A stretch of 64,000 nt of DNA from contig CALUQY010000009.1 of assembly GCA_944323035.1 (NCBI GenBank), positions 23,550 to 87,549 on the forward strand. Direction: 5' to 3'. The notes under the pieces are model-generated. The model was not told where the DNA came from. It did not search any database and was given only the letters and a program-made list of their open reading frames with translations. Below, piece after piece: positions 58,080 through 64,000 of this stretch (its first letter is position 1; every line of letters starts with the position of its first letter). Position numbers and translations under genes: made by a program. The stretch is from Candidatus Gastranaerophilales bacterium (lineage in GTDB: Bacteria; Cyanobacteriota; Vampirovibrionia; Gastranaerophilales; Gastranaerophilaceae).

Positions 58080-60359
58080 ATGAAGTTACAAAATATTAAC
58101 TCGAGTAATCAAACTTCGTTCCGTCAGGCTAAAGATTCCAGCAGGAAATCTTTAGTAAAACAGTATGCCCTGAATACAAGCCTCGGCTTAACCGATAAAA
58201 TAACCGACTTATACACCGGCAGGAAACGCAAGTCCTACGAAGCAATTAAGAGGTTTGAAAAAGGAGAGATTAGCGAAAAAGAACTTCATAGCGAACTCAA
58301 ACGCCGCTACAACGCAAGAAAAGAATCCGGCGAACTTTTAGGCGATTTAGCTGTAAGCGCGGCATGCTTCAATGTTTTCAAAAATATAAGCAAATTAAGC
58401 TCTGTAACAGAACTTTTTAAAAGCGGTCTGGGCAAGAAAACGACCGGAATCGCACTCGTAGCATCAGTTCTCACCGGAACAGTTTTAAATCCGGTAGTTT
58501 CCGCTGTTGATAAACTCTTTGCCGGCAAAGATGAAAAGAAGAAAAAACGCCCTCTGCTGGACAGATTAACCCTTGGAGCGCTCAACGGCCTTGCCTCCCC
58601 GCTTCTTGCGACATCTCACCTTGCGCTTACAATCCCCGCACTTTTGGGTATTAACACAGGCGCACGCTATCTGGCAGACAGAAAATCCGATAAAAGCATC
58701 CGGGATTACTTCCAAATCCAAAAAGATAACCTGGATCTTCACCTTGCCGGTTCTGCAATAGGTTTGGGACTTTTAGCGTCTAAAGGCAAAGGGGTAATTA
58801 AATCATGGGATGACGCCTGCAAAAAAGCCAAAGCCAATCATCAGGAACTGAAAACTTTTGAAAGCCCGTACGGCAGAACCTTTAATCTTGAAGAATTCAT
58901 TGTAAGACAGAATAAACAATTACAAGAAGAGTTAGGAACAATTCTTTCTAAAATTTATTTTGCGCCGCATGAAAATAAAATTATCGACTCAAATATTTTA
59001 CTTGCAAAATTTCTGCAAACAATTCCGGATAAAAATATTGACAGCATAAAAACAATTAAAGATGTTCCGATTTCTGATGAACTAAAACAGGCGATTAAAA
59101 ACCTCAAAGGGGCATGCCGTCCGTCATACACACCTCAGGAGGCACAGGCTGTTATTAATAAAGCCTACGGCGACAGATACACAATTGTGCGTGAAAAACC
59201 GTTAGGCGTCGGAACAGTTGCAGAAACATACCTTGCCAAAGACAACACTTCCGGCGAGGAAGTCGTCATTAAATTCCTGAAAAAGGGCATGAACAAAGAA
59301 AAAATAGAAGCTGATCGCAAACAGGCTCTTGATTTACTCGCAAAATCCGATTTGCGCGGCAACAAAGAAGAATATTCATATTATACAAAATTCCTCAACA
59401 CAATGTTTGATGCGTGGGTTAAAGAAACAGATTTGTCACTGGAAAAAGAAGCCGCTGAAATTATGGCTTCTAATGCGAAGAAATTCAACGTTGTAAAACC
59501 TATCGCAGTCAAAGACAATGTTTACGTAATGGAAAAGGCTAAAGGCGTTCAGTTAAATAAACTGGATGAAGAACTTAAACGCCGCAATATGACTTTAACG
59601 CAGGAACAAATCAAGAAACTTATTATGAACTATAATGAAGTATTCATTGAGCAATTAATTTCAATTCCGCGCAGCGGTCAAAAAATGGTTCAGGCAGATC
59701 CGAATTCAGCCAATATCTTCATCGACCTTGATAACCTTGATAAGCCGATAACCTTCCTTGATTTAGGCAATGTTCTGCGCTATGACAACCTGACGGCAAC
59801 ACGCAACGCGTTAGGCCACCTTGATTTTATCTTCGGCAACTCAAGAGGACTTGCAAAAACAAACCTTGAAGGTGCAATCCTTCCGGAAGGTCTTGGTTAT
59901 AATCAGGCTGTGGAAAAACTTACCGCAGAACTGGATAAACACATTTTCAATAATAAAACACAGGTTCCGACGCCAAACGCAATTAACGATTTCTGTGCAC
60001 AGGTAATGCGCGAAATGAAAATTATTCCAAACGCAAACAACGCAAACCTGATAAAAGCGGAAACTACCTACTTTGCCAATATTTTTGAACTCAGAAACAA
60101 AATCCAAAGCGGCTTAGCTCAAGAAATAAAAAAACAAGACGCTCTTGGTGATCAGTTAAAACGTATGATGAGAGAAATGAAAGAAACCGGAGATTTTCAG
60201 GCTCTTGTCCGCTGTATCCTTACAGAAATTTACACTTCTGTTAAAAACGCCTCTTTCTGTACTCAAAAACACGCATACAAAGAAATTCAGGAACGAATTC
60301 ATTACATTGAAACCCATAAAGAACAAGCCCTCACGACATTCTACGGATTATTGAATTAA
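58080..60359 (+). CDS. UbiB/ABC1-like atypical kinase with membrane helices
   Basis: 759 residues from ATG 58080 (AGGGTG upstream). N-terminus NQTSFRQAKDS, a lineage-type patch. Three or four hydrophobic helices lie at ~90-150 and 175-235 (LAVSAACFNVF; GIALVASVLTGTVLNPVVSAV; LATSHLALTIPALLGI; LAGSAIGLGLLAS). The kinase-like domain follows from ~365: GVGTVAETYLAK, VVIKF (K398), ETDLSLEKEAA, QADPNSANIF (HxDPHPGN type, first residue Q) and FLDLGN (DFG type). The order is that of UbiB/ABC1 (Coq8) proteins, but the Ala-rich loop is Gly-type. It could phosphorylate or use ATP at the membrane; substrate unknown. Confidence 0.78.
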   Translation: MKLQNINSSNQTSFRQAKDSSRKSLVKQYALNTSLGLTDKITDLYTGRKRKSYEAIKRFEKGEISEKELHSELKRRYNARKESGELLGDLAVSAACFNVFKNISKLSSVTELFKSGLGKKTTGIALVASVLTGTVLNPVVSAVDKLFAGKDEKKKKRPLLDRLTLGALNGLASPLLATSHLALTIPALLGINTGARYLADRKSDKSIRDYFQIQKDNLDLHLAGSAIGLGLLASKGKGVIKSWDDACKKAKANHQELKTFESPYGRTFNLEEFIVRQNKQLQEELGTILSKIYFAPHENKIIDSNILLAKFLQTIPDKNIDSIKTIKDVPISDELKQAIKNLKGACRPSYTPQEAQAVINKAYGDRYTIVREKPLGVGTVAETYLAKDNTSGEEVVIKFLKKGMNKEKIEADRKQALDLLAKSDLRGNKEEYSYYTKFLNTMFDAWVKETDLSLEKEAAEIMASNAKKFNVVKPIAVKDNVYVMEKAKGVQLNKLDEELKRRNMTLTQEQIKKLIMNYNEVFIEQLISIPRSGQKMVQADPNSANIFIDLDNLDKPITFLDLGNVLRYDNLTATRNALGHLDFIFGNSRGLAKTNLEGAILPEGLGYNQAVEKLTAELDKHIFNNKTQVPTPNAINDFCAQVMREMKIIPNANNANLIKAETTYFANIFELRNKIQSGLAQEIKKQDALGDQLKRMMREMKETGDFQALVRCILTEIYTSVKNASFCTQKHAYKEIQERIHYIETHKEQALTTFYGLLN

Positions 60360-60515
60360 AGATTTTTCTGCCGGATGATTTAAACCGGATTTGAGCCTTT
60401 TTAGGGCAGTTACAATTCTTAACAAATGTATTATTATCGCTAAAGTTTATCAGCCAAAAGTCCGACAACGTAGATAAGAAATCAATTAACTTACCTATGA
60501 AAGGAACGGATTACA

Positions 60516-62591
60516 ATGGGATTGGCGGCATCTCAAGCAAGATTACTCTCAATAACCTCAAGAATCTCTGATAACGAGTTAAGAGCACAGCTCATTAACA
60601 ATCAGAAGATGCGCCTTGCAACCGAAAGTTCTCAGGTAAGTGAAAATTATATCAGCGCACTGAATAAGAGCAAATTGGTCTTTGCAAATTACGATAAAAA
60701 TGATAATGCTCAAAATGTTCCATTGACATTTAATAACTTAACAGCGTTTAACCAGTATAACAACCAGTACGGCTTAACAAACGCAGCCGGAAACATTTTG
60801 ATTTCTGAAAGGGAAGCAGAATTATATAAAGCATCTGTCGCAGCAGCCGATCCGGCAGCAGAATTTTTACGTAAACACGGCATTGAATATACAACTTCCT
60901 ACTGGGCTACACTTGATGAACAATTAAAACAGGCTGAAATGTACTATTCCACTCCTAACGGCGATGGAGAACTCACCGTAGATGACGGTACCTACGCATT
61001 TTATACAGCAGAACAACTTAAAAAGATGTATGAAGGTTATGAAGAAGGCGGTGTAGAAATCCCTTCTTACGATGAAACTATTAACACAAAAGAGTATACA
61101 GACTTTGAAAAATATGCAGACGACTTTGAAATGGCTATCGCAGAAGTTCAAGGAGCAGAAGCCGAACAAGCTGCATTACAGGCAGAATTTATTTCTGCAC
61201 TATTAGGTAGTACGTCATATACGACATTTAGCTCAATCGCAGACGGTTCTGCTGCAACCGGCATACTAGCTGCAATTAATGCCAACTTCAATGGCATTAC
61301 AGGTGATCTGGCAACGGCATTAAGCGAAAGTAACTTTATGACCGCCAACAATATTAAAAAAGATGGTTCTGACTATTATACACTAGAAGCTGCCAATGTT
61401 GCCTATTCTGAATATGATATGGTTGTAGACAGCAGTGGTACACGCTTAACTTCTTCTGATGGTGGTAGCACCTGGAAATTTGATGGTGAGGATGTTTCCG
61501 TAAGCCAGACAGCTGGTCCTCCTAATAGAAAACTTACTATTACCTACACAGAAACAGACGCATCCGGAGCCGTAATCGGTACTGAATCTGAAAATTATTT
61601 GTTTGAAATATCTGGTACCACAGCTAATGTTTATGCTCAACTTACTACCACTGAATTAGATAGCCTTGCAGGACAATTCATAAGCGACACCGTAATGGAC
61701 TTTATCAACAGTGAGATTGCCAACGGGGCAACTATTAACCCAAGTGGTTCCGTCGCAGGCTCCTTCACGGAAGAAGAACTTTCTCTATTACAGGGAGCTA
61801 CAAATATAACAACGCTGGGAGATGTCGTAGGTAATCTGGCAGAAGCTATTTTTGGTGATATGGCTGATAATTACATAACCTACACAATAACAGACCCGGC
61901 CACGGGTGCTAAAACGCCTACACCAACCGAAGATGAAGCCTATCAGCTGCTTGCGATATTGAACTACTTAACAGCAGGTAATACTCAATGGAAAGAAACT
62001 GGTACTCAAAATATTGGTAAAGACATTAAAGGTAATGATGTATCATTCAACTGGGACGATCTGGCGATTTCTCAGAATGTAATCAATGCCTATGCTATTG
62101 ACACAATGATGGATTTATTTGGCGAACCAGTATACGGATATTTATACACAGACGAGCACGGTGTCGTTCAAGAAAAAAATGGCAACGTAGATGCATCTGC
62201 CGAAGCTGAATGGTATCTTAACCTTTTTGATAAAATCCAATCCTCCGGTTATCAGGTTCTGGCAAATGGACTTGCAAGCAGTACCGAATGGCTTCAATTT
62301 GCTCTTGAAAACGGTATTGTTGTAATGGAACAGATAAACGGCGAAGGTGAATGGCAGGGTATTACATACACAAGCTGTTCTGATATTTCCGAACAAACAG
62401 ACGAAACTGCCGTAACACTTGCAGAAGCGGAATACAATCAGGCTATGCGCCAGATAGAAGCAAAAGACGAAATGTACGATATGGAACTGAAAAATATTGA
62501 CACAGAACACTCTTCACTGCAAGCGGAATATGAATCCGTCAAGAAAGCAATGTCCGGCAATATTGAACGGAACTTCCAAATGTACTCATAA
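60516..62591 (+). CDS. Large lineage-specific secreted protein with hook/filament-like ends
   Basis: 691 residues. The N-terminus MGLAASQARLLSITSRISDNEL is a conserved head I associate with a family in related genomes; there is no signal peptide. The middle (~60-620) is acidic and Ser/Thr/Gly-rich, with beta-rich runs (TYTETDASGAVIGTESENYLFEI) and an EF-hand-like DGDGEL-type stretch (PNGDGELTVDDGTYAF). The C-terminus is a coiled coil ending QAEYESVKKAMSGNIERNFQMYS. A conserved helical head and tail with a variable middle is the layout of flagellar hook/filament or type III-secreted proteins, so that kind of export is inferred. GAAAGGAACGGATTACA precedes the ATG. Confidence 0.7.
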   Translation: MGLAASQARLLSITSRISDNELRAQLINNQKMRLATESSQVSENYISALNKSKLVFANYDKNDNAQNVPLTFNNLTAFNQYNNQYGLTNAAGNILISEREAELYKASVAAADPAAEFLRKHGIEYTTSYWATLDEQLKQAEMYYSTPNGDGELTVDDGTYAFYTAEQLKKMYEGYEEGGVEIPSYDETINTKEYTDFEKYADDFEMAIAEVQGAEAEQAALQAEFISALLGSTSYTTFSSIADGSAATGILAAINANFNGITGDLATALSESNFMTANNIKKDGSDYYTLEAANVAYSEYDMVVDSSGTRLTSSDGGSTWKFDGEDVSVSQTAGPPNRKLTITYTETDASGAVIGTESENYLFEISGTTANVYAQLTTTELDSLAGQFISDTVMDFINSEIANGATINPSGSVAGSFTEEELSLLQGATNITTLGDVVGNLAEAIFGDMADNYITYTITDPATGAKTPTPTEDEAYQLLAILNYLTAGNTQWKETGTQNIGKDIKGNDVSFNWDDLAISQNVINAYAIDTMMDLFGEPVYGYLYTDEHGVVQEKNGNVDASAEAEWYLNLFDKIQSSGYQVLANGLASSTEWLQFALENGIVVMEQINGEGEWQGITYTSCSDISEQTDETAVTLAEAEYNQAMRQIEAKDEMYDMELKNIDTEHSSLQAEYESVKKAMSGNIERNFQMYS

Positions 62592-62740
62592 TAAAGCAGC
62601 TTGTTAAAAAGTTAATAAGTTAATCGCAACCTTCAGTTGCTGTTAATAAGGATTATGGAAATTTAATCCGGTTTAAATTTTGTCCATTGGGTTCATATTC
62701 CCTATTAACTTATTAACTATTTAACTACATAATGTAAATA
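62592..62740 (+). repeat. TTAATAAG-type leader repeat before the FliK-like gene
   Basis: GTTAATAAG tandem units at 62607-62648 and a complementary TTAACTTATTAACTATTTAAC block at 62702-62726 enclose GGATTATGG...TTTAATCCGG. It is a shorter relative of the pilin locus 2 leader and the 30089-30250 block. No pilin is attached. Confidence 0.5.
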
Positions 62741-62776
62741 TCATGACAAAATATTAAAATAGATTAAAATAATTGT

Positions 62777-63847
62777 ATGGAGAATAATATTAATTTAAAT
62801 CAATTACACGGCAAGTATGTACTACAGGCACAAAGCAAAACTGTAGTACATTCCAATGCGCCGGCACAGAACTCACCTCCGCCGGCAGCGAATCCGGCCC
62901 CTTCTCCAACACCTTCACAAATTACGCAAAACCTTCAATCCGCAATAATGGGCGGTTCGGAAAATTCATCTTACATAAAAGAGATGATGAAATTTCCTAA
63001 GAACTTTAACGCCTTAATTTATATCATTCAACGCAACCTTACAACTGCGCAGCTTCAGGCACAATTACATTCAAACCTTCTCGCCGGCAGGCAGCTTTCG
63101 CAAACTCAGGCTCAAATCCTTGCACAGCTTCAAGGGTTAAACTTTGGGGAGTTCTCACAGGCAAACGCTCTTAATCAAACCCTGCTCGCCCAACTTGAAG
63201 CTTCAATAAAAAAACTTCCGATTTCCGCATCCGGTATGATTAATATTTCAGATCTTGCAGCTTTAATCAAATCAAACGGCAAAGAAGCTCTGACCCAGAT
63301 TATAATTAATATGGCAAACTCCGCTAAAAATGGCATCAACGATGTCAGCCAGATGAAAGAAGCCGCAAAGCTAATAAATGCAAGCATTGCAGCAGCTTCT
63401 CAAAAAGACAACGCCCAAACCCTGAAAATCCTGATGCTTCTATATCTACCGTGGCTTCCGCTGCAGCAGGGAGTCGACTTTGAACTTGAAATAGCCGCGA
63501 AAGACGAGGCAAAATCCGATAACAGTATTCTCATAATCAGAATTCAAACCGTCAACTACGGTGAAATCGTGGCTATGCTCGTCCTTGAAAGCGCTAACGC
63601 CGTAAGTATTAACATCCAATGCTCCGATGATTTTCCAAAAGATGAACTAAGCCTGCGCTTAAATTCGGAAAACTATTCTGCACAGACCAGTTTAAGCTAT
63701 ACTTCCAAGCACAGCGACAACACAAAAGCCGAAAAAGCTCAGGCAACAATAAATATGTCAAATACAAATGAAATAAACCCCTACCTTCTTTTAATGGCAC
63801 ATCTCATAATCAGACATGTTGTAGAAATTGACAGATTAGGGCTATAA
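62777..63847 (+). CDS. FliK-like hook-length-control-type protein
   Basis: 356 residues, cytoplasmic. The N-terminus is Pro/Ala/Gln-rich (APAQNSPPPAANPAPSPTPSQ) and the middle Gln/Leu-rich and helical. The C-terminal domain has LKILMLLYLPWLPLQQGVDFELEI, ILIIRIQTVNYGEIVAMLVLE and SLRLNSENYSAQTSL, which resembles the FliK/T3SS ruler C-terminus in order (LPLPP-type loop, beta strands). The function is inferred from shape and from the preceding hook-like protein; no other flagellar gene is in the window. No good Shine-Dalgarno. Confidence 0.55.
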   Translation: MENNINLNQLHGKYVLQAQSKTVVHSNAPAQNSPPPAANPAPSPTPSQITQNLQSAIMGGSENSSYIKEMMKFPKNFNALIYIIQRNLTTAQLQAQLHSNLLAGRQLSQTQAQILAQLQGLNFGEFSQANALNQTLLAQLEASIKKLPISASGMINISDLAALIKSNGKEALTQIIINMANSAKNGINDVSQMKEAAKLINASIAAASQKDNAQTLKILMLLYLPWLPLQQGVDFELEIAAKDEAKSDNSILIIRIQTVNYGEIVAMLVLESANAVSINIQCSDDFPKDELSLRLNSENYSAQTSLSYTSKHSDNTKAEKAQATINMSNTNEINPYLLLMAHLIIRHVVEIDRLGL

Positions 63848-63856
63848 TTACTGTCA

Positions 63857-63945
63857 CTGGAATGCCACGCGGTCTTTGACCGCTCGTGAGAACTTCCTCT
63901 TTGTCATTGCTAGGAGTGAGCATCGAGAACCACTTGGCATTCCAT
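63857..63945. repeat. Degenerate CATTGC-type element
   Basis: TGGAATGCCA at 63859-63868 is complementary to TGGCATTCCA near 63936, enclosing GTCATTGCTAGGAGTGAGCATCGAG. It is related to the GTCATTGCGAG family but has lost its ends. The remaining sequence to 64000 shows nothing else. Confidence 0.5.
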
Positions 63946-64000
63946 AGGCAATCAACAAGCCTCTGTTCGCGAACTGACAAGGACAGATGAAATCCTATCC

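Overview
The window looks like chromosome of an AT-rich, fermentative, diderm bacterium, most likely a gut Vampirovibrionia/Melainabacteria of the Gastranaerophilales type. This is inferred from protein character, not from a marker-gene search. Diderm signs are a tripartite efflux set with a TolC-type outer-membrane protein, KdsC, an OmpH/Skp-like protein and a DUF374 acyltransferase. A Ycf46-type AAA ATPase next to a Ycf35-like (DUF1257) protein and a DUF2997 protein points to the cyanobacterial side of the tree. Anaerobic fermentation is indicated by pyruvate formate-lyase with its activase, a flavodiiron protein and an oxygen-sensitive activase of the BadF/HgdC family. Several lineage-type proteins share a short N-terminal F-x-G/A-K patch.

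Layout. 1-4 kb: mtnP, pilin locus 1 and gltX, all on the minus strand. 4-8 kb: two lineage-specific proteins, folP and pilin locus 2. 8-12.2 kb: an XRE regulator, a sugar-type MFS transporter, rpsO, a flavodiiron protein and pflA. 12.2-17.3 kb: a repeat element, two candidate type I toxin-antitoxin loci around a divergent regulator pair, a split pyruvate formate-lyase, a Fur-family regulator with two boxes over its own promoter, and a second divergent regulator pair. 17.3-29.4 kb: housekeeping and envelope genes (BadF-type activase, lysC, TPR protein, kdsC, histidine kinase, OmpH, Fsr-type MFS, dacB, acyltransferase, HhH protein, NrdG-like radical SAM). 29.4-32.7 kb: repeats, then the ycf46-DUF1257-DUF2997 operon. 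33-41.3 kb: CHASE2-GGDEF protein and the marR-hlyD-MFS-MFS operon, divergent from the TolC-like gene. 41.3-50.6 kb: pilin locus 3, bioY, rimI, pcrA, a DprA-like/HEAT/Nudix/HAD operon and an HxlR regulator. 50.6-57.5 kb: a membrane protein, a CsoR-like protein, rlmD, a RelA/SpoT-fold protein, pilin locus 4, fabI and tRNA-Glu. 57.5-64 kb: a duplicated tRNA 3' end, a UbiB-like kinase, a large secreted hook-like protein and a FliK-like protein.

The most striking theme is a four-member family of type IV pilin-like genes at about 1-2, 6.6-7.7, 41.6-43.2 and 55.3-56.3 kb. Each has a good sigma-70 promoter, a structured repeat-rich leader, a ribosome-binding site with ATG, and a run of 12 or 13 G a few codons into the gene. 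In all four the run is one base too long for the RBS-proximal start to read into the pilin. The N-terminal ~80 residues are almost identical and the C-terminal Lcl_C/DUF1566-like part is divergent, as expected of a phase-variable surface repertoire.

The second theme is 12.6-13.7 kb. Two 23-26 residue hydrophobic peptides with strong Shine-Dalgarno sequences each face a conserved antisense promoter, and an intrinsic terminator for the antisense RNA lies inside the peptide ORF. That is the architecture of a type I toxin-antitoxin locus. They flank a divergent pair of small regulators, and a similar pair recurs 3.7 kb away.

The third theme is dispersed, hairpin-rich repeat families. A 336-bp element has two full copies and one short copy. 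A ~148-bp GTCATTGCGAG element has one copy inserted in frame in pilin locus 3. A GTTGGGCT hairpin occurs five times.
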